Assembly (NCBI GenBank): GCA_964581535.1
Contig: CAZOOW010000002.1
Location: 95,688 to 159,687 of the forward strand
DNA: 64,000 nt
DNA from: CAZOOW01 sp964581535
Lineage (GTDB): Bacteria > Patescibacteriota > Saccharimonadia > Saccharimonadales > Saccharimonadaceae
Reading direction: 5' to 3'
In this document: positions 50,265-59,665 of the stretch, one piece after another
Layout of the letters: every line of letters begins with the position of its first letter
How positions within the stretch are numbered: position 1 is the first letter of the stretch
Notes under the pieces: generated by a model
Database searches by the model: none
What the model was told of the DNA's origin: nothing
What the model saw: the letters and a program-made list of their open reading frames with translations, nothing else
Position numbers and translations under genes: made by a program

Positions 50265-50738
50265 TCACTCAGCGCTATCGAGGATCTCTGACGGTAGTTT
50301 ACCTTCATTAAGAAGCTGGATAGGTCGCAGAAACGGCGCGTAGAACCGCATGTTTGCACGGGTGAGCTTTTCGACCGGTACCCACATGATGTGATACTGG
50401 TTACCCTCATGCATAAAATACGCTTCTTCCGCATCCTCTTGTAGTGCCGGAATGCCGCTGATGATATGGGCCGCAAAGACGTAGTGTTCATACAACATAC
50501 CATCACTGTGGCCAATCAACCCTTCGATAGCTATTTTGACGCCCATCTCTTCGTTTAGCTCACGAATAGCGGCTTGTTCAGGCGTCTCGCCGGGATCTAT
50601 TTGGCCACCCGGTATGCTGTAATATTCTACAAATTTACGTGTAAACCGGCTTTTTCGGCGACGTTTGAACATCAGCACCTTGCCGTCATGCAAAATGACT
50701 GCACGGGCCGTAACGTATTTATGATGCAGTGATGCCAT
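50265..50738 (-). CDS. NUDIX hydrolase
   Basis: Hydrolyses a nucleoside diphosphate linked to some other moiety; substrate unknown. 157 residues from the ATG at 50736-50738, inside the end of the ABC transporter gene (20-base overlap). Nudix box GGQIDPGETPEQAAIRELNE (first part) continuing EMGV matches G-x5-E-x7-REL-x-EE-x-G fully. A Lys/Arg-rich loop (KRRRKSRFTRK) precedes it. Coupled with the exporter upstream, though a functional link is not evident. Confidence 0.92.
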   Translation of the reverse strand: MASLHHKYVTARAVILHDGKVLMFKRRRKSRFTRKFVEYYSIPGGQIDPGETPEQAAIRELNEEMGVKIAIEGLIGHSDGMLYEHYVFAAHIISGIPALQEDAEEAYFMHEGNQYHIMWVPVEKLTRANMRFYAPFLRPIQLLNEGKLPSEILDSAE

Positions 50739-52503
50739 ACTTTGAAAGCGCTTTCTTTGCCTGTTCTGTAGTTCCGGTTTGTAGCTCAAGGAGCTGTGCA
50801 TAAATCCCGTCGGTTTTTGCTAATTTCTTCGGTGTACCTACCTCATCAACTTTACCATTCTTAAGCGTCACCACCATGTCAACGTGAGCGATAGTGCTCA
50901 AGCGATGCGCAATAATAAGCGTCGTTCGGCCTTTCATCAACCGATTTAGTGCTGACTGCACCTGTGCTTCTGCACGACTATCTAGGCTACTGGTCGCTTC
51001 GTCGAGAATAAGTATCGGCGCGTCTTTTAAGACCGCCCGCGCTATTGCTATCCGCTGTTTCTGCCCGCCACTTAGCTTGATGCCACGTTCACCAATTTCG
51101 CTGTCGTAGCCTTTCTCTAGCTTTTCAATAAACTCATGGGCATTTGCAGTTTTTGCGGCGTTCACTATTTCTTTTTCAGTTGCATTCGGACGAGCATATC
51201 CGATATTTTCTCTGATCGTCCCACTAAAAAGCGCTGGGTCTTGGAAAACGACAGCGATATTTTCTCTCAGACTTTTTTGTGTGACATCGCGAATATCCAT
51301 CCCATCGACCAGCACTCGCCCGCTGTCGGCTTCATACAGTCGAAGTAAAAGGTTTGTTAGCGTCGACTTGCCTTCGCCGCTCTCGCCAACCAGCGCAACT
51401 TTCGTACCAGTTTTCACCTGGAAAGAAATGTTTTTCAGTACCGGCCGGTCGCTTTCGTATCCAAAACTAACATCTTCATACCCTACACTTGCATGGCGTA
51501 CTCGCAACGCCTTCGCACCAGACCGATCGGCAATCTCTGGCGCTGTTTCCATGACCTCAAAATAGTCAACCGACCCAGCGATAGCTTTTTGAATATTATC
51601 TACGATGAAACTCATGTTGAAAATCGGAAAACGCATCATATTGACAAGCTGGATCAGCAGTACCATTTCACCTATTGTGAATTTACCTTGAGCTGTATAG
51701 ACAAATAGGTACGCAAAAATCGCAAAGAAAATGATATTTAGCACCCCGCGCCTGGCTATATCCATATTATGCCAATACGACGACTGTCGGCGAGTGATAG
51801 AGACCGTTTCATCCATTTTTTTTGCAAAATGGGCTAGCTCTAACTTTTCCTGAATAAAGCTTTTTACGACTCTAACCTGTGAAACCACCTCCGCAAAGCG
51901 GCCGCTGGAAATATCATAGGCAAGGTTTTTCTCAGCTTGCCATACGCCCCATTTTTTGCTGGTTTTAGCAGTTAGCCACATAAACAGCGGGTACAGCACA
52001 AATAATAAAAGTGCTAGCTCCCAGCTATAAAATGCAACGATAATAAGTGTTAAAAACATCGTCACGAACATCTGGAAAAAATTGTTCGCAAACATGTTAA
52101 GAAACTGCGTGACTTCAGTTATGGTGCGGTTCAGTCGATTTATAACCTTCCCAGAGAGTTCAGTGTCGTAGTAACGCTGCGGCAAACTAAGTAGATGCTC
52201 ATAATATCTGTTACTGAGCTGTTGTCGCAGCTTAACGCTCATTACATCGCCTAAGTACCCACCCCAGTTAGTAAAGAGTGTATTGAGGACATCAACAACG
52301 AATAAAGCTACTGCAAGCCAAATAGCCCCCATGACGTTGGTATTGCCCGTTCGTAGTGACTCAACAATCAAGTCGGTTGCGAATTTGATAATAAAAGGAG
52401 TCGCGAGCGCCGTTAGGCTCATGAGCAGCGAAAAAAGTGTGATCGACACATAATACCGCCATAGGTTCTTGGATGAACCCAATATTTTTATCAGCGCATT
52501 CAT
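50719..52503 (-). CDS. ABC exporter, fused membrane and ATPase domains
   Basis: Type IV ABC transporter half (MsbA/LmrA-like), working as a dimer. 594 residues: six membrane helices (about 15-310), Walker A GESGEGKST near 375, signature LSGGQKQRIAIARA near 475, Walker B ILILDEATS, and H-loop IIAHRLST. Substrate unknown; lipids, peptides or drugs are all possible. A CATACT box 8 bases before the ATG suggests a leaderless mRNA. Divergent from the hydrolase gene. Confidence 0.94.
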   Translation of the reverse strand: MNALIKILGSSKNLWRYYVSITLFSLLMSLTALATPFIIKFATDLIVESLRTGNTNVMGAIWLAVALFVVDVLNTLFTNWGGYLGDVMSVKLRQQLSNRYYEHLLSLPQRYYDTELSGKVINRLNRTITEVTQFLNMFANNFFQMFVTMFLTLIIVAFYSWELALLLFVLYPLFMWLTAKTSKKWGVWQAEKNLAYDISSGRFAEVVSQVRVVKSFIQEKLELAHFAKKMDETVSITRRQSSYWHNMDIARRGVLNIIFFAIFAYLFVYTAQGKFTIGEMVLLIQLVNMMRFPIFNMSFIVDNIQKAIAGSVDYFEVMETAPEIADRSGAKALRVRHASVGYEDVSFGYESDRPVLKNISFQVKTGTKVALVGESGEGKSTLTNLLLRLYEADSGRVLVDGMDIRDVTQKSLRENIAVVFQDPALFSGTIRENIGYARPNATEKEIVNAAKTANAHEFIEKLEKGYDSEIGERGIKLSGGQKQRIAIARAVLKDAPILILDEATSSLDSRAEAQVQSALNRLMKGRTTLIIAHRLSTIAHVDMVVTLKNGKVDEVGTPKKLAKTDGIYAQLLELQTGTTEQAKKALSKYGITAS

Positions 52504-52542
52504 TCAGTACCAGTATGACAGGATGCGAGTACTATTTCCACC

Positions 52543-53835
52543 TTGCGCATTATGTTTTTGAGGCATATTATGCGAATAGTTAGGAGTGATGTGAAACCAA
52601 GCGACTTCTGTCCTAAACAAATTTTTCGCCGAACCGCTGAGTCATATAACAATATCGAGAGTACTGACGGCGGCTATCTATCTGCTGAGCACATAGAGCT
52701 CTTGTTTGCCGAGAGTGAGCTTGTAAAAATCGATGAGTATCAGGACACGGAAACCATAAAAGGCGGTAGGCTCCACCACATTGCACTAGAAACCGCACAA
52801 GGTTTTGGGCATGATTGCCTCTTGGGCGTTCCGGACAATCTACGTAATCCGATACCTATCGTCGTTACTAGTGCATGGTTTACGAGTCTGGATGGACACA
52901 ACGAGCGAGTTTTACGTAGCCTCGTACGCAACGGTAATGCAGTAGTCATGGTGGGAGCTGAAGGTAGTTATACATTTGCTAGCGGAAAGGGGCCTGAACG
53001 TCCGATAACACTCGCTAACTCGGCCGCAACGGTTCTATCTGCATCTAATACGCTCACCTCTGCCTACGAAGCAGGCTTAAAAGGAATCGACGCTAAGCGT
53101 GTGATCGTGCTCGGCGAATCCCGAGGCGCAATGGTTGGAATGGGGATTGTTGCTTTAGCTGATAGGTTCGAAAAAACTGTTGCCATGGCGGATTTGACTG
53201 CGCCATGTATACCAGAAAAAATGAAGTTAAGCGATGTACCCCGTCTTATCGATCAGGTCCGCAAAGAGCCACTAGAGATGCTCAAGCTCGCCGAAACGCT
53301 AGGACTTTCCCGGCTCATAAATTACCGCAATACCGTAGACTTCAACCTAGATAACCTTCGGCATCAGTTGATAGTTGGTGGTGCAATTTTCAGTGGCGAA
53401 GCTGGCGAGCTCGCCAAACGGATTCCGCGAGAAGCCCTGATGCACATAACAATATTTGATAACGATTTCGCATCAATGCCGCATGTCTGGGAGAAAATAT
53501 TTCAAAATCATTTTAATGTCCGCATCACAAAACTACAGGGCGGTCACATGACACTCGCAGACAACGAAACACATCTTTTTATATTGAGACGAAATGCTGC
53601 AATGATAGAGAACGAGTCAGTCGGAATTGAGCATAGTCAGAGTTCTGTTTTTGACAAAGCGCACAGTATTGAGCCCGAATATCAGCCACAAAGCTCAGGC
53701 AGAAAAGAACTAGTGACTACACTCGCTCAGCTTGCAATTGGTGGTTGGCTGCTTCAGCCACTTCGTCGAGCAACTGGGAAACATCACCTTCCTTCAAAGT
53801 ACGCTCATAGGAAAACGCTTGAACACGTAGCGTAA
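52543..53835 (+). CDS. Alpha/beta-hydrolase-like protein with antisense 3' end
   Basis: 430 residues, or 421 from the ATG at 52570. Core looks like an alpha/beta hydrolase: VVTSAWFTSLDGHN near 108, nucleophile elbow GESRGAMVG near 192, FDNDF and a late GGHMTLA as likely Asp and His. No signal peptide; substrate unknown. The last 40 residues (to EHVA) are encoded opposite the end of pheT, a 119-base convergent overlap. They read as Arg/Lys/His-rich and may be a recent extension. Confidence 0.75.
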   Translation: MRIMFLRHIMRIVRSDVKPSDFCPKQIFRRTAESYNNIESTDGGYLSAEHIELLFAESELVKIDEYQDTETIKGGRLHHIALETAQGFGHDCLLGVPDNLRNPIPIVVTSAWFTSLDGHNERVLRSLVRNGNAVVMVGAEGSYTFASGKGPERPITLANSAATVLSASNTLTSAYEAGLKGIDAKRVIVLGESRGAMVGMGIVALADRFEKTVAMADLTAPCIPEKMKLSDVPRLIDQVRKEPLEMLKLAETLGLSRLINYRNTVDFNLDNLRHQLIVGGAIFSGEAGELAKRIPREALMHITIFDNDFASMPHVWEKIFQNHFNVRITKLQGGHMTLADNETHLFILRRNAAMIENESVGIEHSQSSVFDKAHSIEPEYQPQSSGRKELVTTLAQLAIGGWLLQPLRRATGKHHLPSKYAHRKTLEHVA

Positions 53836-56209
53836 CAGTTTTATGCTGAATATCATCTGCGGACTGATATATCGAAATTGGTGTAATACTCACTTCGAGC
53901 TCACTTGAACGTATCGTATCATCAACCACAGACATTAATGCCTTATAGGATAGATCAGTTGCAACCTTCAAACTGATGTCTTGTCTGACAGACGGGAAGC
54001 GGCTCAACGCTTTATACTGCCGTGGTTTTATGGAAGCGGCAACTCCCTCGAAGTCCAGTGTCATTGCTGCCGTACAATCAGGTAACTTGAAATTCCGCCG
54101 CACTGTCGGCTTTAGCTCACCGATCATACCGATAAATACACCTTCTACCGTCTCTACCAGTGCACTTCTCGCCTGATCAAATGGGGCAGTGACTGGAAAG
54201 TCGAGTGTTTCTTCAATCGGTTTATACACTAGATCTATGCCGAGACGCGCCGCCATAATGTCCAGCAAACGTCTGACTTTATAAAACGCCGCACCTTCTT
54301 TAGACTGCTTGCTGGCATAAACAACATCCACAAACTCGAGTTCTTTCGGTAAGCCGTCCTCATCGTCTGCGTGATATTTTTTGTTATGTCCTTTGCCTAT
54401 TTCAAATAGTACGAATTCATCATGTGACGAATTAATGTTTGCGTGAACTTTATCGAGCAGGCTCGGCAGCACGCTCATACGATAATACTGCAAATCAGGG
54501 CTGAGTGCGTTTGACAGGCGAAATGCTTGCTCGACATCCTGCTCTGCTCGCTGAAACGTTTTTTCATGTACGAAGCTATAGGTTAGCACTTCATTTGCGC
54601 CGGCGTTAGCAAGCGTTTCGCGAATGAGTTGTTTTGCCATGAAAATTGAATTGTCCGGTGCCGGGGAAATGCTCCGCTTCGGGAGATCGCGTGGTAGTTT
54701 GTCGAACCCGTACAGACGGCCGACTTCTTCGACTACATCCTCGCGGTCCTGGATATCCATACGCCAAGCAGGCGACCAGTAGCTCAGGTTGTCGCTTTTG
54801 TTTTCGCATTCGAAGCCGACGTTCGTCAACAAATTGATAATGTCGTCTACTGATAATGATAAACCGAGACGCTTGTTAATGAACTCCGCAGTGATATCGC
54901 TCGGGCCCAGCATAGGAACGATGGCTGGTTTTGCGCGCCACTCGCCCTCGCCTGCCTGCAGGTCGTCATAGGTTCCAGTCGCGACCTTCGCGCCAGACAG
55001 TTCGTGTAGCAGCTTCACGGCATACTGACAAATATATGGAATCATCAGCATCGACTGGCCTTTGTTAAATCGGGTCAGCGCGTCCGTGAAGAGACCATGT
55101 CGCATACTGCTTTTGCGCACCGCATACATATCGAAGTTCGCCACCTCCAGTACAATTCGTTTCGTGTCGCTAGAGACCTCGCTCTCGCCACCGCCCATGA
55201 TGCCGCCGAGACCAATGGGCCGTTCACCATCGACGATCGCGATATCCTCATCAGTCAGTTCGTAGATTTTTCCATTCAGTAGTTTGACTGTTTCTCCGTT
55301 TCGAGCCATTCGCGCACCGACCGTACCGCCTGCCAGTTTGTCGTAGTCATAGCAGTGCGTCGGCTGTGACGTCATCAGCATGACGTAGTTCGTGACATCA
55401 ACCACATTGTTGATAGGCTTGCCGCCCAGCGCAACCAATTTCGTCTTCATCCATAACGGACTTGGTGCAACAGTAACGTTGTCCATACCGACCAGCATGA
55501 GTCGTGAGACGTTCGCGCCTGCGTCATTGAACGATTTCAGCTCGAAACTACCAGTTGGCGTCTGCTGCTCTTCCAGTTCGTAGTACCACTTCGGGTCATC
55601 GAACGTGTGGCCGAATATACCAGCAATTTCGCGGGCTACGCCCAGCTGCCCAAACAAGTCGGGACGGTGTGTGAACATTTTGTTTTCGATATCGATAATA
55701 GTGTCGCTTAGACCAAACACGTCAGCGAAGCTCTCGCCTGCTTTTAACTCTTTGTCTTCCGGCACGTCGCGCTCATATATTTCAATGATGCCGTCATGGT
55801 CATCGCCCAGACCCAGTTCGCGGGCACTTGCTAGCATGCCGTTCGAAACAACACCGCGCAGCTCACGAGCACCGAGCACGTACGGCTCTTTAGTGCCGTA
55901 CGTTTCAGGCACAATACTTTCTGGCGGTAGCCATATCGCCCACATATCCGCGTGGACATTCGGCGCACCACAGACCACCTGGACTAACTCGCCTGTTCCT
56001 GCGTCAATCTTGCAGACACTTAGTTTGTCAGCATTCTCATGTTTGTCGCACTCCATGACCTTAACAATTTTGGCGTCTTTATATTTTTCGCCTAAATCGA
56101 TCACTTCTTCCACGCCGCCCAGCTGCGCATTGATTTTTCGCACCAGCTCATCAACAGGCGGAAGATCGAAGTCAATGAGTTGTTGGATGGTATTTAAACT
56201 TACTTTCAT
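53717..56209 (-). CDS. pheT: Phenylalanyl-tRNA synthetase beta subunit
   Basis: Large subunit of the PheRS tetramer. 830 residues: N-terminal EMAP/tRNA-binding domain (about 40-150, with AKIVKVMECDKHENADKL in part), B3/B4 editing domain, B5, catalytic-like core, and a C-terminal ferredoxin-fold anticodon-binding domain (about 735-830) ending RTLKEGDVSQLLDEVAEA. This end is genuine, which makes the antisense overlap real. One base after the pheS stop. Confidence 0.96.
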   Translation of the reverse strand: MKVSLNTIQQLIDFDLPPVDELVRKINAQLGGVEEVIDLGEKYKDAKIVKVMECDKHENADKLSVCKIDAGTGELVQVVCGAPNVHADMWAIWLPPESIVPETYGTKEPYVLGARELRGVVSNGMLASARELGLGDDHDGIIEIYERDVPEDKELKAGESFADVFGLSDTIIDIENKMFTHRPDLFGQLGVAREIAGIFGHTFDDPKWYYELEEQQTPTGSFELKSFNDAGANVSRLMLVGMDNVTVAPSPLWMKTKLVALGGKPINNVVDVTNYVMLMTSQPTHCYDYDKLAGGTVGARMARNGETVKLLNGKIYELTDEDIAIVDGERPIGLGGIMGGGESEVSSDTKRIVLEVANFDMYAVRKSSMRHGLFTDALTRFNKGQSMLMIPYICQYAVKLLHELSGAKVATGTYDDLQAGEGEWRAKPAIVPMLGPSDITAEFINKRLGLSLSVDDIINLLTNVGFECENKSDNLSYWSPAWRMDIQDREDVVEEVGRLYGFDKLPRDLPKRSISPAPDNSIFMAKQLIRETLANAGANEVLTYSFVHEKTFQRAEQDVEQAFRLSNALSPDLQYYRMSVLPSLLDKVHANINSSHDEFVLFEIGKGHNKKYHADDEDGLPKELEFVDVVYASKQSKEGAAFYKVRRLLDIMAARLGIDLVYKPIEETLDFPVTAPFDQARSALVETVEGVFIGMIGELKPTVRRNFKLPDCTAAMTLDFEGVAASIKPRQYKALSRFPSVRQDISLKVATDLSYKALMSVVDDTIRSSELEVSITPISIYQSADDIQHKTVTLRVQAFSYERTLKEGDVSQLLDEVAEAANHQLQAERV

Positions 56210-56210
56210 A

Positions 56211-57254
56211 TTAGAACTGCCTCAAAAAATCTAATTTTGCAGAATGAAAATGTCGAACATCCTCGATACCGTATTTCATCATAACGAGCCTATCTATACC
56301 GCAGCCAAATGCAAATCCCGTATAGATGTCAGGATCGATATCGGCGGCCTTCAGAACATTCGGATGAATCATTCCGCAGCCTAGCAGTTCTATCCAACCC
56401 TCACCTGAACAAACTTTGCATGAAGCATCTTTTTGTTCGCAAAACGGACATGATAGCGCAAACTCAAAACTTGGTTCAGTAAAGGGAAAGTAAAACGGAT
56501 TGACTCGAACGTCGAGTTTCTTCCCATAGTATTCCTGTAAAAATGCCTGCAGCGTCGCGATCAGCATCCCGGCATGAACGCCTTTTGCGACATATACACC
56601 CTCAACCTGATAGAACGTATGTTCATGTCGAGCATCTAAATCCTCATTTCGAAAAACCCTATCTGGAACAATGGCGGCAATTGCCTCTCCATTTATTAGG
56701 TTTTCCCGATAGTTTTTCAATATCCGGTTTTGCATCGTACTGGTATGCGCTGGTGCGATCAGCGGATGGCCGTCGGCGGCTTTCTCGACGGTCATAAACG
56801 TATCATAGTCGTCACGAGCTGGGTGATCTTTCGGAAAGTTTAGGCTTTCGAACATGTGATACTGATCATCTATTTCACGCGATTCTTCGGTAACGAACCC
56901 CATTCGACCAAAAATCTCACTAATTCGATGTATTTCTTTTGTTAGTGGATGCTGTGAGCCTTTAAAGGCCGGAGGAAGACTTGGAATTCTTACATTCACA
57001 TCCATCGGAGCAGTGACATCTATCGGCGGTATTTCTTTTTGCTGCGAAGCCGCTTCGTACTCAGCAATCTTGGTTTGCAGTTCAAGCTTCAGCTCATTCA
57101 GAGCTTTTCCATATGCTGCACGTTGGTCAGTAGGAATATTTCGAATTCCTTCAACAAGATTTTTTAGCTCCGGAGCCTTAAGTATCGAGCGCTTATCCTT
57201 AAGAGTTTCATAGCGCTCAAGCAAAAGAGATCGTATTATTTCTATATCATTCAT
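56211..57254 (-). CDS. pheS: Phenylalanyl-tRNA synthetase alpha subunit
   Basis: Catalytic subunit of PheRS. 347 residues: N-terminal coiled coil (1-90), class II core with motif 2 FRNEDLDARHEHTFYQVEGV (about 200-219) and motif 3 GFAFGCGIDRLVMMKYGI near 315. An unusual feature is a CPFCEQKDASCKVCSGEGW stretch near 268: four Cys in two CxxC pairs, likely a zinc ribbon seen in some bacterial PheS. Probably leaderless or very short leader. Confidence 0.96.
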   Translation of the reverse strand: MNDIEIIRSLLLERYETLKDKRSILKAPELKNLVEGIRNIPTDQRAAYGKALNELKLELQTKIAEYEAASQQKEIPPIDVTAPMDVNVRIPSLPPAFKGSQHPLTKEIHRISEIFGRMGFVTEESREIDDQYHMFESLNFPKDHPARDDYDTFMTVEKAADGHPLIAPAHTSTMQNRILKNYRENLINGEAIAAIVPDRVFRNEDLDARHEHTFYQVEGVYVAKGVHAGMLIATLQAFLQEYYGKKLDVRVNPFYFPFTEPSFEFALSCPFCEQKDASCKVCSGEGWIELLGCGMIHPNVLKAADIDPDIYTGFAFGCGIDRLVMMKYGIEDVRHFHSAKLDFLRQF

Positions 57255-57263
57255 CTGGGGTAA

Positions 57264-57269
57264 AGTATA
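57264..57269 (-). promoter_or_regulatory. Extended -10 box of pheST
   Basis: TGCTATACT on the minus strand, 9 bases before the pheS ATG. Confidence 0.55.
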
Positions 57270-57275
57270 GCAGTT

Positions 57276-57506
57276 TTAAGCTGAAATTCGCAGAGCGAAA
57301 GCAACCACGGCAACCATCAGCATCACAAGTAGAATAAAAATAATCATCCCAGCTCGGCGTGTCTGGTGTTGATTCTCTAGCATCGTCGATTCGTGATCGT
57401 TCAAGGTCTTTTCTGTTCCACCCTCACGAAGACGCTTTTTCACATCGAGCGCGACGCTGTTTTGCAACTCACTTCGTTCTTCATCTTGTCGTAAAAATAA
57501 TGCCAT
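57276..57506 (-). CDS. Small tail-anchored membrane protein
   Basis: No family recognised. 76 residues from the ATG at 57504-57506, chosen because TATAGT lies 6 bases before it; a longer frame upstream would run across the divergent aquaporin gene. A charged N-terminal half (FLRQDEERSELQN, VKKRLREGGTEK) and one C-terminal membrane helix (about 53-74). Reads like a membrane-tethered helper. Ends 7 bases before the pheS -10 box. Confidence 0.65.
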   Translation of the reverse strand: MALFLRQDEERSELQNSVALDVKKRLREGGTEKTLNDHESTMLENQHQTRRAGMIIFILLVMLMVAVVAFALRISA

Positions 57507-57512
57507 GCCTCT

Positions 57513-57518
57513 ACTATA
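57513..57518 (-). promoter_or_regulatory. -10 box for the leaderless tail-anchored gene
   Basis: TATAGT, then 6 bases, then ATG on the minus strand. Confidence 0.55.
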
Positions 57519-57566
57519 ACCTATAGCCGGTACAGCACTTGCATTTATAGAGAAGACGGTTCGTGA

Positions 57567-57572
57567 TATACT
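57567..57572 (+). promoter_or_regulatory. Extended -10 box of the aquaporin gene
   Basis: TGATATACT, about 32 bases before the ATG. The leader contains ATACAA-AA-TTGTAT (57579-57592) and a GGAGG site. Confidence 0.5.
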
Positions 57573-57603
57573 CTGGCTATACAAAATTGTATGGAGGAAC
57601 CTT

Positions 57604-58506
57604 ATGGCCACACGAGCCAAAACTACTGCTAAAACCAAAACGAAGACTGCTTCGGCGCGAGAAACAACCAGCCGAGTCGTCACCAGTTCAAAAGTCGTCA
57701 AAGCAACCAGTGTTCGACGTCCTGTCAGCCGCCTGGCGGTGATAACCCCTCAAGCCCTCGTAGCTGAATCGGTCGGTACGTTTGCACTTGCTCTTGCAGC
57801 ACTAACCGCACCTGCAGATCAGCCGCTGCTCGTTGGTTTGATGTTGGCAGTCATGCTTGTTGGTTTGATGCGAGTATCAGGTGGGCATTTCAACCCTGCA
57901 GTTACCTTCGGTTTGTGGTCTGCAAATAAAGTAGAGGGTGTAAAGGTGCCATTTTATTGGGCGGCTCAATTTATTGGTGCGCTTGCTGCATTGCTAGTAT
58001 TTGGCGCGTACAGCGGCTCTGGCAACAACCTAGATATGAGCAACTTCCTGAAACTTGACTGGAAGGTGTTCTGGGTAGAACTTGTTGGAACTGCTCTCTT
58101 CTTAGGTGGCTTACTGGCTGTTCTTAAAAACAGCAGCACAACATTTGCTCGTGCAGGAGGCATCGGCCTCTCACTCGTTGCAGGTCTTGTTGTTGCCGGA
58201 GGGCTGCTTACAGCGAACGCGACGTATGAACAAACTCAAGTGCAGTCTGGAAAAGAAACCAAAGTTACCCAAGCTTTTGCCGCACAGGGAGCTGCGCTTA
58301 ACCCAGCTATCGCCCTCGCACAAACAGAGCGTGATGTCGATGCAATTAACAAAAGTATTTCCGGTAGCGGTAACGCAACTGATGTACAGAAAAAGCCAAG
58401 CCATATGACATTTAGCGTCGTAAGCGGTACGCTTCTCGGAGCGGCGCTTGGTGCAAATCTATACCTTCTAGTTGCCGGACTTTCCTGGAAAGCTCGCGAA
58501 CTCTAA
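57604..58506 (+). CDS. Aquaporin/MIP-family channel
   Basis: Membrane channel for water or small neutral solutes. 300 residues: a Lys/Thr/Ala-rich cytoplasmic N-terminus (1-50), six membrane helices, first pore motif GGHFNPAV near 98 and second ALNPAIAL near 237. In most aquaporins the second NPA is followed by the Arg of the selectivity filter; here it is Ile, so the pore may be wider or altered. The loop before the second NPA carries a charged insertion. GGAGG site 6 bases before the ATG. Confidence 0.88.
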   Translation: MATRAKTTAKTKTKTASARETTSRVVTSSKVVKATSVRRPVSRLAVITPQALVAESVGTFALALAALTAPADQPLLVGLMLAVMLVGLMRVSGGHFNPAVTFGLWSANKVEGVKVPFYWAAQFIGALAALLVFGAYSGSGNNLDMSNFLKLDWKVFWVELVGTALFLGGLLAVLKNSSTTFARAGGIGLSLVAGLVVAGGLLTANATYEQTQVQSGKETKVTQAFAAQGAALNPAIALAQTERDVDAINKSISGSGNATDVQKKPSHMTFSVVSGTLLGAALGANLYLLVAGLSWKAREL

Positions 58507-58521
58507 GGCAAGCTAGCCTAT

Positions 58522-58552
58522 GTAAAACCCCGCCAATATGGCGGGGTTTTAC
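58522..58552. terminator. Bidirectional Rho-independent terminator
   Basis: GTAAAACCCCGCC / GGCGGGGTTTTAC, perfect 13-bp stem with a 5-base loop, between the convergent aquaporin and rmuC genes. Confidence 0.93.
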
Positions 58553-58563
58553 AATAAGGAGTA

Positions 58564-59634
58564 TTATTCGCCAATTACGGGTTTATCGACTTGGAGAGGC
58601 TCGACGGATGCCTCGCCTCCAGCAATTTTTACGACGTCTGTATCAACTTTTTTAAATTCTTTATGGGCATTGTTAAAATGATTAACCGTTGTGCCGAGGC
58701 TGCTTCCGAGTTTGTTCATATATTCGTTATATTTGCCGATGTGCTGCCCTAGCTTGCCGACCCTGACCTGGATATCTTTTGCTTGTTCCTCTATCTGGAG
58801 GCTCCTGAGGCCCTGTAGCACCGTCTGAAGGTACGCCATAAAACTCGTTGGGCTGACGATGATAACCCGCTTATCGCGGAATGCATATTCGATTAAGTCT
58901 CGACTACTACCGCCCTGCCCGACGTTATTGATAAGCAGGTCATAATACAGCGATTCTGATGGGATGAACATGAACGCAAAGTCCATCGTATTTTCGCTAG
59001 TACGGATGTATTTACTCGTCTCATCAATGCGCTGCTTTAGGTCTGACTTTACCTTCAAAAGAAGCGCTTCGCGATCTTTTCCGCTTGCTTCTATCATGCG
59101 GTTATAATTTTCGAGGCTAAATTTGCTATCTATCGGTAGTATTTGGCCTTTTTCAAGAAAAATTACCGCGTCCGCAATCTCGCCGTTTTTAAACTTATAC
59201 TGCATCTGAAATCTCCCTGGAGGAAGTACGTTATCGAGTACCGTTTGCAGATAATACTCGCCAAATACACCACGCTGTTTCGGATTTTGTAAAACATTCT
59301 GTAGCGTCTTTAGCTCATCAGCTACATCGACGACCCGTCGATTTGTCTCATCGAGCTTTGCGAGACGCTGAGTAACGTCAGCAACGAGCTTGGCACTTTC
59401 GCTGAGCTGTTTCTGGACGCTGGTTTGCATCGTTGCACTACTTCGTTCCAGGCGCTCTCCAACTGATTGCTGGAGGGTATTTATCGAACGGGTCAACTCT
59501 GTAACATCAGTTTTCATAAGCTCAACTGCACTTGCGTTTTTTAGTTCGTTTAATCTTGAGTTCATAACAAAAATTACTATCAAAAAACCGACGACTACTG
59601 CCGCAAGAACGATGAGCAAAATGACTAAATCCAT
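58564..59634 (-). CDS. rmuC: DNA recombination protein RmuC
   Basis: Limits DNA rearrangements between inverted repeats; predicted nuclease fold. 356 residues from the ATG at 59632-59634, because TATACT lies 7 bases before it and only one base before the alternative ATG at 59640. N-terminal membrane helix (about 2-22), coiled coil (30-110), and an RmuC domain with QRGVFGEYYLQTVL, ILPIDSKFSLENY and VIIVSPTSFMAYLQ. Ends in an unstructured acidic tail. Confidence 0.94.
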   Translation of the reverse strand: MDLVILLIVLAAVVVGFLIVIFVMNSRLNELKNASAVELMKTDVTELTRSINTLQQSVGERLERSSATMQTSVQKQLSESAKLVADVTQRLAKLDETNRRVVDVADELKTLQNVLQNPKQRGVFGEYYLQTVLDNVLPPGRFQMQYKFKNGEIADAVIFLEKGQILPIDSKFSLENYNRMIEASGKDREALLLKVKSDLKQRIDETSKYIRTSENTMDFAFMFIPSESLYYDLLINNVGQGGSSRDLIEYAFRDKRVIIVSPTSFMAYLQTVLQGLRSLQIEEQAKDIQVRVGKLGQHIGKYNEYMNKLGSSLGTTVNHFNNAHKEFKKVDTDVVKIAGGEASVEPLQVDKPVIGE

Positions 59635-59641
59635 AGTCATT

Positions 59642-59647
59642 AGTATA
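59642..59647 (-). promoter_or_regulatory. Extended -10 box for leaderless rmuC
   Basis: TGCTATACT on the minus strand; 7 bases to the ATG at 59634. Confidence 0.6.
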
Positions 59648-59665
59648 GCAGTCTGCTATAAGGTA

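Noticed and set aside
57507..57701. N-terminal extension of the tail-anchored protein across the aquaporin gene start
   Set aside because: A -10 box and ATG at 57506 explain the gene, and the extension would run antisense through the aquaporin promoter and coding start.
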